Source of the DNA: Bacteroidales bacterium
GTDB taxonomy: Bacteria > Bacteroidota > Bacteroidia > Bacteroidales > UBA3824
Assembly: GCA_017417315.1 (NCBI GenBank)
Contig: JAFPZK010000024.1
Location: 47,453-111,452, forward strand
Length of the DNA stretch: 64,000 bases
Direction of reading: 5' to 3'
The notes beneath the pieces were generated by a model. The model saw only the letters and a program-made list of their open reading frames with translations. It searched no databases and had not been told where the DNA came from. How positions within the stretch are numbered: the first letter of the stretch is position 1; every line of letters begins with the position of its first letter. Positions 48,718-58,203 of the stretch are shown here, piece after piece. The position numbers and the translations under genes are program-made.

Positions 48718-48730
48718 TTTCTATACGGTT

Positions 48731-48913
48731 TTACTTAATTTCACGATGAATAGTATATTTCTTCAAGTACGGATTGTACTTTTTCAATTCGAGACGCTGG
48801 GTCGTATTCTTTTTATTTTTGGTCGTAATGTAACGAGACATTCCCGGAACGCCTGATTCTTTTTGTTCGGTACATTCTAATATTACCTGAACTCTGTTTT
48901 TATTCTTTGCCAT
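48731..48913 (-). CDS. rpmG: 50S ribosomal protein L33
   Basis: A 60-residue large-subunit protein beginning [17 protein letters not shown] with [20 protein letters not shown] typical of L33. It lacks the four-cysteine zinc set (only one Cys is present), so it is the zinc-free form. Second gene of rpmB-rpmG-DUF4295. Confidence 0.96.
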   Translation of the reverse strand: MAKNKNRVQVILECTEQKESGVPGMSRYITTKNKKNTTQRLELKKYNPYLKKYTIHREIK

Positions 48914-48941
48914 TTTCTATTCCTTTTCTTTTTTTAACAGA

Positions 48942-49184
48942 TTAATAATTAACCAAATAGCCTTTTTTTGCAGCCTCTTCGATAGCGGCTTTAAGACCAT
49001 TTTTGCTGATAGTACGAACAGCCGAGGCAGAAACTTTCAACGTTACCCAACGTTCTTCTTCCTCTAAATAGAATTTCTTAACATGCAAGTTAGGCATAAA
49101 AGCCTTCTTTGTCTTTCTGTGCGAGTGCGAAACATTGTTTCCTCTCTGCAACTTTTTACCTGTGATTTCGCAAATACGTGACAT
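48942..49184 (-). CDS. rpmB: 50S ribosomal protein L28
   Basis: An 80-residue large-subunit protein: MSRICEITGKKLQRGNNVSH, then SHRKTKKAFMPNLHVKKF. First gene of the operon, with a near-consensus promoter 47 nt upstream. Only one CxxC cysteine is present (Cys5), so it is a zinc-free form. Confidence 0.96.
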   Translation of the reverse strand: MSRICEITGKKLQRGNNVSHSHRKTKKAFMPNLHVKKFYLEEEERWVTLKVSASAVRTISKNGLKAAIEEAAKKGYLVNY

Positions 49185-49230
49185 TTTATATGATTTTTTT
49201 CTTGTTTATCTTATCATTTATTTCAGGGTG

Positions 49231-49262
49231 CAAAGTAAGTAAATTTTATTTAATTAAGCAAA
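49231..49262 (-). promoter_or_regulatory. Promoter of rpmB-rpmG-DUF4295
   Basis: Minus-strand TTTG (49262-49259), 20 nt, TTACTTTG (49238-49231), one mismatch to consensus. Confidence 0.6.
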
Positions 49263-49349
49263 TTTTTTATCAGTTTTTTTGAGTTTTTTTTTCTATTTAA
49301 TTTTTCGCTTGATTTTCAGGGAGTTAAAACCTGCTTATTCAATCAAAAT

Positions 49350-50792
49350 TTACTTCTCCTGCTCCAAATGTTTTAAAACGACATTGATTTCGGGGAATTT
49401 TTCTTTCAAAAATTCCGCAGTTTTTTCAGCGCAGTATACGCTTCTGTGCTGTCCGCCCGTGCAGCCGAAACTTACCGACAAGTTAGAATAACCTCTTTGA
49501 ATATATTTCTTAACTGACAGAGCAACAGTTTTTTGCGTTAAATCCACAAATTCTGCCATTTGCGGTTCGTGAGAAAAAAACTCTATGACTTCGGGACTTT
49601 TGCCGGTCAAGGTCTTGTATTTTTCGTAACGTCCTGGGTTGTGAATCGCACGGCAGTCAAACACGAAACCTCCGCCGTTGCCGCTTGAATCGTATGGAAT
49701 CCCTCGGCGATAAGAAAAACTCTGAACCGTAACCGTCAAAACCGTTTTCTCTGAATTTCCGCTCAAAAGTTCTTGGTTTTCAATAAGTGAGTTAAGACAC
49801 TTTTTTATGTGCGGAATTTTTATGTTAAGTTTTTCAGTTTCAATAAGATAACGAATGTTTTGAAGTGCCGGCGGAATACTTGTTAGAAAGTGCGGTTTCT
49901 GCTCCAAAAAGCCTCTGTAACCATAACTTCCCAAAGCCTGCAAAATGCGTATCAAAACCACCGAATAAAACGCTTTTTTGAACTGTGTTTCGTCAACTTC
50001 CGTATATTTTTTGAGTTCCGAAATATAAAAATCCAAAAGTTCGTCCCTTAATTCGGGGCTTAAACATGCCTTTGCGTCAAACAACAGCGAAGCTACGTCA
50101 TACTGCAAAGGACCTTTTCGTCCGCCCTGAAAATCAATAAAATACGGCTGACCGTCTTCACGAATAATTATATTTCGCGACTGAAAATCACGGTACATAA
50201 AATAGTCAGAGCCGACGGCAGTTATATTGTTAGTCAAAGTCAAAAAATCTCTTTCTAAACTTTGCTCCTCAAAAACCGTATGAGTGGTCTTCAAAAAGTA
50301 GTATTTAAAATAATTTAAATCCCACATAATTGATTGAGCGTCAAACTTTTTGCGAGGGTAACATTTTGAATAATCGAGAGAGTTACTGCATTTTACCTGA
50401 AATTTCGGTAAAAATTCCAGTACTTTTTTATAATATTCAACGGTCTTACTATCAGGCGAATAATCGCCTTGACGATGACTTTCTAAGTATTCAAAAAGCG
50501 ACACACCTTTTATATAAGTTTGCAGATATGCGAGACTATCGTCAGAGATTTCCAAAACTTCCGGCACGGGGAGGTTTTGCGAAAGAAACGACTTTGAAAA
50601 ACTTATAAATGCAAGGTTTTCTTTAAATTCTTTTCCGATAGTGCCGACACATTCGCAACCGTCTTCGGCTAAACACGCCATATAATAATATTCGCGGTTA
50701 GAACCTGATTCGGGCATTTTATCAATTTTGTCGGCTTTTTTGCCGAAATGCCTTTGAAACAACGCTTCAAGAATTTCCGTATTTTTTGCCAT
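49350..50792 (-). CDS. Phosphotransferase (APH) - RapZ C-terminal domain fusion
   Basis: A 480-residue two-domain protein. Residues 1 to about 330 are an aminoglycoside-phosphotransferase/choline-kinase-like fold, with the catalytic loop YRDFQSRNII and metal motif FIDFQGGRKGP. Residues about 345-480 match the C-terminal domain of RapZ: SFSYRRGIPYDS, FDCRAIHNPG and FGCTGGQHRSVY. RapZ proper binds GlmZ RNA and senses glucosamine 6-phosphate through this domain; the N-terminal ATPase is replaced here by a kinase fold. The start at 50792 follows a -7 element. I infer a sugar-related kinase or sensor in cell-envelope control. Confidence 0.85.
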   Translation of the reverse strand: MAKNTEILEALFQRHFGKKADKIDKMPESGSNREYYYMACLAEDGCECVGTIGKEFKENLAFISFSKSFLSQNLPVPEVLEISDDSLAYLQTYIKGVSLFEYLESHRQGDYSPDSKTVEYYKKVLEFLPKFQVKCSNSLDYSKCYPRKKFDAQSIMWDLNYFKYYFLKTTHTVFEEQSLERDFLTLTNNITAVGSDYFMYRDFQSRNIIIREDGQPYFIDFQGGRKGPLQYDVASLLFDAKACLSPELRDELLDFYISELKKYTEVDETQFKKAFYSVVLIRILQALGSYGYRGFLEQKPHFLTSIPPALQNIRYLIETEKLNIKIPHIKKCLNSLIENQELLSGNSEKTVLTVTVQSFSYRRGIPYDSSGNGGGFVFDCRAIHNPGRYEKYKTLTGKSPEVIEFFSHEPQMAEFVDLTQKTVALSVKKYIQRGYSNLSVSFGCTGGQHRSVYCAEKTAEFLKEKFPEINVVLKHLEQEK

Positions 50793-50813
50793 AATTATAA
50801 TTTTTAATCGGCA

Positions 50814-50821
50814 CAAAATTA
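50814..50821 (-). promoter_or_regulatory. -7 element of the APH-RapZ gene
   Basis: TAATTTTG on the minus strand, 21 nt before the ATG. Confidence 0.4.
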
Positions 50822-50832
50822 ATAAAAACAAA

Positions 50833-51109
50833 TTATTTTCGGAAAGTTTTATTCAGAAAAGATACATAATTAATGGTATTAATATCTCCGACATTTAAAA
50901 CACAGCACGGTAAATTTCTATTGCGGTCAAATTTTTTTTATATCGGTTTCAAAACTTATATGAAATTGGCGAAAGACTGAAATACATTTTTCTGCACCGT
51001 CTTTTAATTCTCGCAGATTAAAGGCTGCCGGCAATAATTCTCCCCCTTTCATCATTGTTGAGGGGAAAATTACCCTTACAACATTTTCTATATCAGATAT
51101 TTGATTCAT
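50833..51109 (-). pseudogene. Small conserved protein broken by a frameshift
   Basis: The frame from ATG 51109 gives 60 residues (MNQISDIENVVRVIFPSTMM; LLPAAFNLRELKDG; CISVFRQF) and stops at 50927. At an eight-base A/T run (50932-50939) a one-base shift opens another frame that continues sensibly as KFDRNRNLPCCVLNVGDINT and ends at 50833. The intact protein would be about 91 residues or a little more. It starts 1 nt after the stop of the next gene and so belongs with it. I do not recognise the family by name. A sequencing error in the run would also explain this. Confidence 0.5.
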
Positions 51110-51110
51110 T

Positions 51111-51602
51111 TTAGCCGTTAATTTTTTTAATTGTATCAATCAATTTTTTCACGGTAAACGGAATATTATCTTGCCCTGAAATTACATCATTTTCAGTGAT
51201 ATAGTACGAAAATGTATCATTACCTAAACAAATTCCAGCCTCCTTTATAGTTGAATCAATGAGTAAAGTACCATTAATTTCGGGAAAAATAGTCATACCC
51301 GATAATAATTTTTTATCAATTTTGTTTAGTAATTCAGAAAAATTATTTTTTACTTTTTCGGTAAGCGGGACGGCGTTTTCTCCGTCCCATTTTTCGCCGT
51401 ATTTACTATAAGTCAAAAACTTATCTAAGATTTCATAATAATCTTTTTGATGTTGTTTGTCCGCATTATCCGGCTTATCAGTCTTTAACGAACCTTGTAA
51501 CAAGTTGACTAATTCGGTTTTTACTGAAGAACTCAACCCTTTAAGAAGATTCCAATAAAGACCGACTTCTGAATTATAGTTGAATGTAACTGCTGTTGCC
51601 AT
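51111..51602 (-). CDS. Unrecognised protein with a WDGENA motif
   Basis: A 163-residue protein without signal peptide. The N-terminus (SEVGLYWNLLKGLSSSVKTE) resembles the start of several small Bacteroides antitoxin-like proteins. The middle has YGEKWDGENAVPLTEKV, and the C-terminal half reads like a beta domain (FPEINGTLLIDSTIKEAG, then FSYYITENDV). I have seen this WDGxxA pattern in uncharacterised two-gene pairs but cannot name it. It is followed directly by the frameshifted small gene. The start at 51602 skips an upstream Met that lies in AT-rich leader. Confidence 0.55.
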   Translation of the reverse strand: MATAVTFNYNSEVGLYWNLLKGLSSSVKTELVNLLQGSLKTDKPDNADKQHQKDYYEILDKFLTYSKYGEKWDGENAVPLTEKVKNNFSELLNKIDKKLLSGMTIFPEINGTLLIDSTIKEAGICLGNDTFSYYITENDVISGQDNIPFTVKKLIDTIKKING

Positions 51603-51670
51603 ATAGTTTCCTTTTTTTGTCAAAAATAAAATTTATTTTTTTTACTACAAAATTTTTTACAACAGACATA

Positions 51671-52432
51671 CTATATTTTTTCCAGCATTGACATCTTCAC
51701 CCAGCCTGACCTACCGTCTGAAATTCTGATTTCAATCCAATCTGCGGATTTATCTTTGATAGAAACTTTCAAGCCTTCGTGAATCCTGAACAAATCCGTG
51801 CCTGAATCGTCCGGCGAACTTTTTGCCGTTACAACAGGTGCAGTTATTACCGCTTCGGTACTTTCCGAATTTTCACCCTCAGCATAAAAACCGCCGCAAA
51901 GCGTTAAACACGAGAGAATTACAAACACCACTCCGAACGAAAACGCAAATTTTTTAAGTCTCGGATTATCCGTGAAAAAATACCACAAAAATAGTCCTAA
52001 ACCGATAATCAAAAACGCTAACGTAAAACCCGCCCAAACGTTAAGGCTGACTTTTTTGACGAAAAAGTTGAAAACCGCCGAAATGTTCGACTCGGGAATC
52101 GAAGCAATTTTGTCCCTTAAATGAAGGTTCGCAAATTTTAAATTCGTTTTAGCGTCTTCAAAATCAGGATTTTGCTTGATTGCCCGCTCGTAATTCAAAA
52201 TTGCGAGGGCATAATTTTCACTTTTATAATAAGCATTACCGAGGTTGAAATTCAATTCCTCAGCCACGTAACCCTGACTCAGAAGTTGCTCATATAATTG
52301 CGCCGCCAAAACGTAATCTTTGTTTTGATACTCATCGTTGGCTTTTTTCAAAAGTGCCTCTGCATCTTGATTCTGAGCGTAATTTTTTACGCCCAAAATC
52401 ATCAAAACTATTAATATAATTATTTTTTTCAT
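51671..52432 (-). CDS. batE: BatE: TPR and SH3-like aerotolerance protein
   Basis: A 253-residue membrane protein, last of the bat operon. It has a signal peptide (KNYAQ), TPR repeats (LNFNLGNAYYKSENYALAI), two membrane helices (about 130-180) and a C-terminal bacterial SH3 domain (LKVSIKDKSADWIEIRISDG). Bat proteins are needed for full oxygen tolerance in Bacteroides fragilis; the molecular action is unknown. Confidence 0.88.
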   Translation of the reverse strand: MKKIIILIVLMILGVKNYAQNQDAEALLKKANDEYQNKDYVLAAQLYEQLLSQGYVAEELNFNLGNAYYKSENYALAILNYERAIKQNPDFEDAKTNLKFANLHLRDKIASIPESNISAVFNFFVKKVSLNVWAGFTLAFLIIGLGLFLWYFFTDNPRLKKFAFSFGVVFVILSCLTLCGGFYAEGENSESTEAVITAPVVTAKSSPDDSGTDLFRIHEGLKVSIKDKSADWIEIRISDGRSGWVKMSMLEKI

Positions 52433-52466
52433 TTTTTTCGTGCTTTTAGCGTTTTTCGTAGTTAAT

Positions 52467-54230
52467 TTACTTTATCGTAACTTCCAAAGTTTCAATTGCT
52501 TGTGCTGCCATCGAATATACTTCGTCCAAGGGTTTTGACATTGACTCAGGTGCGTAATGTTCAAATTCGCACGTATCCAAAACCTCAATCACTTGTTTTG
52601 AAACCTCCTCGTTAATGCCTTTTTCGGCAAATTTTTCGCTGACATTGTCTCGCGACAAATCCGAAGCCGGAATCACAAGTTTGTCAGAAAGATAGCCCCA
52701 AAGTGCTGACAAGATTTCAACATAAAACTCGTCTTTTTTGTTTTGTTTCAAAAATTCGGCGGCTTTTTTCAAGCGTTTGCGTGAAGTTTTGCCGGCTCTG
52801 CGGTTTTTGGTGCCGACAATATCCGCATTGTTTTTCAACTGTTGCAAACGCCACAAAATCGCTGCCGCAAACAGCGCAAACAACAAGATTATCACTACCC
52901 AAAATTCAAACGAATTGAAGAATTTTTTGTTTGAATTTCTTAATTTAAAGTTCGTTTTTATGAATTTGATGTCAGAGCCGAGGTTTTCAACGTCCGACTG
53001 CATAACCGTGCTGATTGCCTGCGCCGTAGAATCTCTTTCGCCTTTTACCGTAATGACTAACTCTTTGGTGCTGACCGTTTTGTACGATTTTGAAGCGGGG
53101 TCAAAAAACGAGAAATTCACGCCCGGAATTTCAAATTCGCCGTTCTGACGTGCAATCACCATATAACTGAACGTTTTCGTACCTGAAATGCCGTTGTTGT
53201 TAGCGGAAATATTTTCCTGACTTTTCGGCTCAAATTTTTCAAACGCTGACGGAAATTCCACTTTCGGGGTCTCAAACAATTTAAAGTTACCCGAACCCTG
53301 AACCGTAACTTTTACCGTCATCGGCTCGTCAAGGTTTAATTCCGTTTTGTCTGACGAAATTGACACCGTAAAATTTCCGACTGCACCGCCAAAACCGTCA
53401 GGCTTACCCGCCGGAAGCGGTTTGACGTTGATTTTTACGGGTTTGCTTTTCGCTGACATTTTCGAGCGGCGAAATCCCCAACTATCAGAAACTACGAAAG
53501 TTATGTCATACGGGTCGATTTCCAAAGTGCCGATTTTTTGAGCAAACAACGCTTTTTTCTGCCAAAGCGTATACAAGTATTCTTTGTTGCCGATGTATTT
53601 GTGGTCAAAAGTTATGTTTCTCGGATTAAAAATATCCTGAACCCAAAAGCCTTTGAAACCGGGTGTTTTCACGTCTTCAACTCCCGAAATATTGTAATGC
53701 GAATACACGCTCGCCGAAACGATAATTTGTTCGCCGACAAAAACGTCTTTTTTGTTGCAGTTGATGTCCACAAAAAGGTCGCTCGCTGCGGTTTGAGGCG
53801 TTTGTGTTTCGTCGGCTTGTTGCTGACCGCCGCCTTGATTATTCTGAGGTTCGTCTGCCTGTTGACTTTCGCCGGAAGCAGTGATTACCAAAGAGTTAGA
53901 GTTATAATTTTTGCCTTTATAACTGACAGTAACAGCCGGAATATTAAACGTACCTGCTTTTTGGGCTATCAACGTGTAAATTATACTACGCTTTACTGTC
54001 ATATCGCCGTTTATGAAAGACATACTCGACGAACTTGACCGTCCTAAAACCTGAAATTTCGACAAGTCAGGTTGCGGAATATCAGCACCTTGGGCGTTGA
54101 CCGAAACCTCCAACCTAAACGGCGAACCCGTCTGAACGGTTGAGGGTGCTGCCATCGAAACCTCAAAATCCTGAGCCTTTAACGCGATAACCGTCGTCAA
54201 AAACAACAAACTTAATATTATCTTTTTCAT
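52467..54230 (-). CDS. batD: BatD: oxygen-tolerance protein
   Basis: A 587-residue protein with signal peptide (IALKAQ), repeated Ig-like beta domains (VSMAAPSTVQTGSPFRLEVS at the N-terminus), a membrane helix (about 440-460) and a C-terminal cytosolic helical domain (ALWGYLSDKLVIPASDLS). The linker at about 127-150 is rich in Gln and Glu. ATG 54230 gives a clean signal peptide; a Met four codons upstream is also possible. Confidence 0.88.
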   Translation of the reverse strand: MKKIILSLLFLTTVIALKAQDFEVSMAAPSTVQTGSPFRLEVSVNAQGADIPQPDLSKFQVLGRSSSSSMSFINGDMTVKRSIIYTLIAQKAGTFNIPAVTVSYKGKNYNSNSLVITASGESQQADEPQNNQGGGQQQADETQTPQTAASDLFVDINCNKKDVFVGEQIIVSASVYSHYNISGVEDVKTPGFKGFWVQDIFNPRNITFDHKYIGNKEYLYTLWQKKALFAQKIGTLEIDPYDITFVVSDSWGFRRSKMSAKSKPVKINVKPLPAGKPDGFGGAVGNFTVSISSDKTELNLDEPMTVKVTVQGSGNFKLFETPKVEFPSAFEKFEPKSQENISANNNGISGTKTFSYMVIARQNGEFEIPGVNFSFFDPASKSYKTVSTKELVITVKGERDSTAQAISTVMQSDVENLGSDIKFIKTNFKLRNSNKKFFNSFEFWVVIILLFALFAAAILWRLQQLKNNADIVGTKNRRAGKTSRKRLKKAAEFLKQNKKDEFYVEILSALWGYLSDKLVIPASDLSRDNVSEKFAEKGINEEVSKQVIEVLDTCEFEHYAPESMSKPLDEVYSMAAQAIETLEVTIK

Positions 54231-54235
54231 TATTT

Positions 54236-55177
54236 TTACCATTGTTTTTCATGTTTTACCGCACCTTTGGAGTTCTTTTCGTCCTTAACCTTCTGCTGAA
54301 CTTTTTCGTCAGCCTTGTTAATTGCCTCCAAAATTCTTTCAGCCATATCCTGAGGAATTATTCGCGCCTGCTCCGAATCGGGAACGCCGTCATTGTCAGA
54401 GTCGGTGTCCAAATAATCCGGCGTACCGTCTTGATCGGTATCCTTCGGATTTTTCGGGTCTTCACCCGCTTCCACGCTGTCGGGAATGCCGTCGTTGTCA
54501 GAATCGGGGTCGCGATAATCAGGAATGCCGTCGCCATCACTGTCACGCGGTTTGTCAGGATTAGAACCTTTTTCAGTGCTGTCAGGAATGCCGTCATGGT
54601 CAGCATCGCCATCCTTATTTTGATTCTGGTCTTGGTCTTGATTCTGATTGTCCTGATTCTGTTGATTCTGCTGATTTTGATTTTGCTGAGGCGGTTGAGG
54701 ATTGTTTTTCAACATCTCAATCAACTTCTCAGTGTAAAGATAATTGTACTTCGTTTTTTTGTCGTAAGGATTGGCTTTGAGAGAATTTTTATAATCCGCC
54801 AACGCATTTTCAGCCGATTGAAGCGCGTTTTTTATATCCTGTTTTCCCAAAAACTGTTCGCAAATTCCCAAATCCGTGTTGCCGATATTGTAATAACATT
54901 CGGCAGTTTTTTTGGGGTCGGTCTGAGATTTTGCAAGGTTGACCAAAAGTTTTTTTGCCTCGTCATATTTGCCCTGACGGAAATACGCATTTCCGAGGTT
55001 GAACGAGGCCTCGTAAGAAGAAGAATTTTCGTTAACGCCCTTCTGATATTGAACTTCTGCGTCCTCAAACTTCAAGTCTTTGTAATACGAATTGCCTTCC
55101 CTGACGTATGGTTTTTCGCTTTGCGCCCAACCCCAAGCCGGAAGCACTGAAAATAATATGATTAATAATTTTTTCAT
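54236..55177 (-). CDS. batC: BatC: TPR protein with TSP3-type calcium repeats
   Basis: A 313-residue exported protein (signal ending GWGWAQ). TPR repeats ([20 protein letters not shown]) cover about residues 20-160. A low-complexity Gln/Asn stretch follows, and then five thrombospondin type 3-like units such as DSDGDGIPD and DSDNDGIPD (about 195-270), which bind calcium in known proteins. The usual BatC has only the Gln/Asn-rich linker there. A short charged tail ends the protein. The ATG at 55177 avoids overlap with batB. Confidence 0.85.
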   Translation of the reverse strand: MKKLLIILFSVLPAWGWAQSEKPYVREGNSYYKDLKFEDAEVQYQKGVNENSSSYEASFNLGNAYFRQGKYDEAKKLLVNLAKSQTDPKKTAECYYNIGNTDLGICEQFLGKQDIKNALQSAENALADYKNSLKANPYDKKTKYNYLYTEKLIEMLKNNPQPPQQNQNQQNQQNQDNQNQDQDQNQNKDGDADHDGIPDSTEKGSNPDKPRDSDGDGIPDYRDPDSDNDGIPDSVEAGEDPKNPKDTDQDGTPDYLDTDSDNDGVPDSEQARIIPQDMAERILEAINKADEKVQQKVKDEKNSKGAVKHEKQW

Positions 55178-55178
55178 T

Positions 55179-56204
55179 TTATTCAAAAATTCCTAACTTC
55201 TTAATCCAACGGTTTTTACGGTTTAATGTCAGACAATATGCCAAAAAGAAAACAAGCGAAATAAATGCCGGAATGCCGAATTTTTCATCATATTCGGCAA
55301 ACGATGTATACTCGCCCTTTTTCATTTTAGAGATATGGTCATAAACGGTGTTAAAGCCTGAATTTCCGTTAGTTGCACGGATATAAACACCTCCGCCGAG
55401 GTTTGCAATTTGTTTCAGCGATGCCTCGTCAAGTTTTGAAACCACGACGTTTCCCTGACTGTCTTTTATATAATCTGACGAGCCTTCGCGCTTCGGAATC
55501 GGAACGCCGCGAACATCGCCCGTGCCGATAACGTGAACCGTAACGCCTTTTTCAGCGCATTGAGAGGCGAGTTTCATCGGGTCGGGATTTGCTTCATGGT
55601 TTTCGCCGTCCGAAATCAAAATCACCGCTTTTGCCATATCGTTGTCGTAATTAAAGGACTTCAAAGCCAAATCCAAAGCCGCGCCTAATGCCGTTCCCTG
55701 TTCCGAAATCATGTCGCAACTAACGGATTGAACAAAAATGTCAGTCGCCTTTAAATCCTGAGTAAGAGGCACTTGAACGAATGCTGTTCCCGCAAAAATT
55801 ATCAAACCGACTTTGTCGTTAGAGAGTTTTTTTACGAGACTCGAAATTGCGTTTTTTGTGTTTTCCAATCGTGAAGGATACATATCCGTTGCCCGCATCG
55901 AATTGCTGATGTCAAGACAAATCATAATTTCAGAGCCTTCCGCTGAAACTTCTTTGAGTTTTGTTCCCATTCTCGGTCTTGCCACGGCAACAATCAAAAA
56001 CGAAAACGCCACCAGCAAAAACACCGCCTTTATAATCGGACGGCTCGACGAATATTCTTCAATCAAAGGCAAAACTACTTTGCGTGAACCGATTTTTTGC
56101 AATGCTTTTCTTCTGCGGGTCAAAAACAGAAAAAACAATGCTGCAAGCACCGGAATCACAAACAAAAAATACAAAGCCTCTTTATTTGCAAATTGTATAT
56201 CCAT
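55179..56204 (-). CDS. batB: BatB: von Willebrand A-domain membrane protein
   Basis: A 341-residue protein with two N-terminal membrane helices, a VWA domain (about 90-290) with MIDAS motif CLDISNSM and [10 protein letters not shown], and a C-terminal helix. Paralogue of BatA. It likely forms a complex in the periplasm with BatA and BatC. Confidence 0.9.
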   Translation of the reverse strand: MDIQFANKEALYFLFVIPVLAALFFLFLTRRRKALQKIGSRKVVLPLIEEYSSSRPIIKAVFLLVAFSFLIVAVARPRMGTKLKEVSAEGSEIMICLDISNSMRATDMYPSRLENTKNAISSLVKKLSNDKVGLIIFAGTAFVQVPLTQDLKATDIFVQSVSCDMISEQGTALGAALDLALKSFNYDNDMAKAVILISDGENHEANPDPMKLASQCAEKGVTVHVIGTGDVRGVPIPKREGSSDYIKDSQGNVVVSKLDEASLKQIANLGGGVYIRATNGNSGFNTVYDHISKMKKGEYTSFAEYDEKFGIPAFISLVFFLAYCLTLNRKNRWIKKLGIFE

Positions 56205-56209
56205 TTTTT

Positions 56210-57208
56210 TTACGGTAAAATTCTTCCTATTGTATACCTCAAAATTATTTTCAATGTTAACAATATTAACGCCAAAACCAAAAACGGATAAAATTTTTCG
56301 TTGACATGACTTATTGTCATCGACTCCATTTTGGTTTTTTCAAGTTGGTCGATTTGAGCATAAATATCTTTCAACGCCTGATTATTAGTCGCTCTAAAAT
56401 ACTTTCCGTCAGTGATTTGCGAAATTTTCGAAAGTGTTGCCTCGTCAATTTCGACGGGGACATTCTGATAAAATTTTCTGCCCCAAGCATCGTACATCGG
56501 GAAAGGTGCTTCGCCATTAGTGCCGACACCGATTGTGTAAACTCTGATACCGTAGTTTGCAGCAATTTCAGCCGCCGTAACGGGTTCTATTTCACCGCAG
56601 TTGTTCATACCATCGGTCAGGAGGATAATCACTTTGCTTTTGGCGTTGCTGTTTTTTATTCTTGCGACCGCGTTTGCAAGTCCGAGACCGATTGCCGTGC
56701 CGTCCTCAATGATGCCGTTTTTGACCTGCGACATCAAATTAATAAGTGTCGGGTGATCGCCGGTGAGCGGACACTGCGTAAAACTTTCGCCCGCAAAAAG
56801 CACGATTCCCATGCGGTCGTTTTCTCGCGCTTGAATAAACTCTGAGGCGACATTTTTTGCGGCTTCCAATCTGTTAGGCTTGAAATCGCACGCCTCCATA
56901 GAGCCGGAAATGTCCATCGCTAAAACGATGTCGATACCTTCTTTTTCGGTTTTTTCGTTTTCGCTTGTGGTCTGAGGTCTTGCTATTGCGATGATTATCA
57001 GTCCGATGACTAAGAAGTTAAGCACAAGGGGAATGTACGCCATAATTTTTCTGAAAGTCATTTTTTCAGCCCCGAAACCCTCTAATGTAGAGAATTTCAA
57101 CGCGGGATTAAAACCTTTCAGTTTGAAAAAATACCACACCCCCAAAAGCGGCAAAACTACGAGTAGCCACAAGCGGTTAGGATATGCAAATTGTGTAAAT
57201 TCAAACAT
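56210..57208 (-). CDS. batA: BatA: von Willebrand A-domain membrane protein
   Basis: A 332-residue protein with the same layout as BatB: N-terminal helices, VWA domain with the complete MIDAS motif AMDISGSM and LLTDGMNN, C-terminal helix (FLVLALILLTLKIIL). It lies 2 nt after the DUF4381-like gene. Confidence 0.9.
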   Translation of the reverse strand: MFEFTQFAYPNRLWLLVVLPLLGVWYFFKLKGFNPALKFSTLEGFGAEKMTFRKIMAYIPLVLNFLVIGLIIIAIARPQTTSENEKTEKEGIDIVLAMDISGSMEACDFKPNRLEAAKNVASEFIQARENDRMGIVLFAGESFTQCPLTGDHPTLINLMSQVKNGIIEDGTAIGLGLANAVARIKNSNAKSKVIILLTDGMNNCGEIEPVTAAEIAANYGIRVYTIGVGTNGEAPFPMYDAWGRKFYQNVPVEIDEATLSKISQITDGKYFRATNNQALKDIYAQIDQLEKTKMESMTISHVNEKFYPFLVLALILLTLKIILRYTIGRILP

Positions 57209-57210
57209 TT

Positions 57211-58203
57211 CTATACCTTTTTTACTTCGTCGCCGTTTTCTGCTGCGACTGGAACTTTTTTGGTCATTTCAACGAATTTAAAAGCGTAACTCATTGAATT
57301 ATCGTTTTCATCGGGAAGCGGTTCGAGTTTAGCAAACTTCACGAAATCCGCAATTCCGAAAATAAACTTCAATCCCTGATAACTTTCCTCTTTTTCAGCG
57401 AGGTCGTTTTTAAGACTTTTGAGCGTTTCGTCAGAGGTCATCTCCATTACTGAATTGCCGTAACGGTCAGAAATATAACGCTTTAAAATCTCCGTCAAAA
57501 CAGAATAATACTCTTTTGTGCGACCTTGTTGCCAGAGTTTTCCGTCTTTTAATTTTTGGAGTTCGCGTAAAGCAACCTTGTCAGCCGGCTCTTTTGGTTT
57601 TAAGACAGGGATAATCGGTTTGTTGTTTTTCCAACGGATATACATATAAGTTGCGATTGAGGCTAACACTGCGACAATCAGCAAGATAAGAATCAATTTG
57701 GAAAACCTTGCCCAAAACTCTTCAAACGTCCACGGCGTTTCTTTTACGGGTACGATGTCGAAAATTTTCATCGTTTTTGTGGTGTCGATTTCGGCTGTGA
57801 AAGTCGAGTCAACACCTTGTAAAAGCGTGAATGTCAGTTTCAAAGAGTCAGTCAAGAGGGTGTCCCCTCCTACCCTTATTTTCAACTGCGGCACATACAA
57901 TGCGGTGTCTTTGAAAGAGGTTATTAAATAAGTATGCGTAAAAGTTACCTGCTTCCTATCCTGAGAAACCGCCGTATCGGGTTTTAATTCCGTGATTAAC
58001 TCCAAAACATCGGTGATTTTTCCGTTTTTGAAATTCGGGAAATACGTTTTTTGTCCTGAATTTACGTTAGCAGTTATTGTAAGGCGGACGGGGTTACCGA
58101 ACTCTACGATATTGGAGTCTAACGTCGCCTTAACTGTCTGAGCCTTAGCGTTGTAAGAGACTAAACATACGAAAACCAATAATATAGAAAATTTCAGTTT
58201 CAT
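57211..58203 (-). CDS. DUF4381-like membrane protein of the bat operon
   Basis: A 330-residue protein with signal peptide (YNAKAQ), an N-terminal beta domain (VEFGNPVRLTITANVNSG), one membrane helix (about 170-190) and a cytosolic helical domain (YYSVLTEILKRYISDRYG) related to the C-terminus of BatD. It occupies the slot between DUF58 and batA that is standard in moxR/bat operons. Its ATG overlaps the DUF58 stop. Confidence 0.8.
   Translation of the reverse strand: MKLKFSILLVFVCLVSYNAKAQTVKATLDSNIVEFGNPVRLTITANVNSGQKTYFPNFKNGKITDVLELITELKPDTAVSQDRKQVTFTHTYLITSFKDTALYVPQLKIRVGGDTLLTDSLKLTFTLLQGVDSTFTAEIDTTKTMKIFDIVPVKETPWTFEEFWARFSKLILILLIVAVLASIATYMYIRWKNNKPIIPVLKPKEPADKVALRELQKLKDGKLWQQGRTKEYYSVLTEILKRYISDRYGNSVMEMTSDETLKSLKNDLAEKEESYQGLKFIFGIADFVKFAKLEPLPDENDNSMSYAFKFVEMTKKVPVAAENGDEVKKV

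Noticed and set aside
54242..55150. 302-residue plus-strand frame opposite batC
   Set aside because: Hydrophobic low-complexity sequence is the complement of the Gln/Asp-rich linker of BatC.
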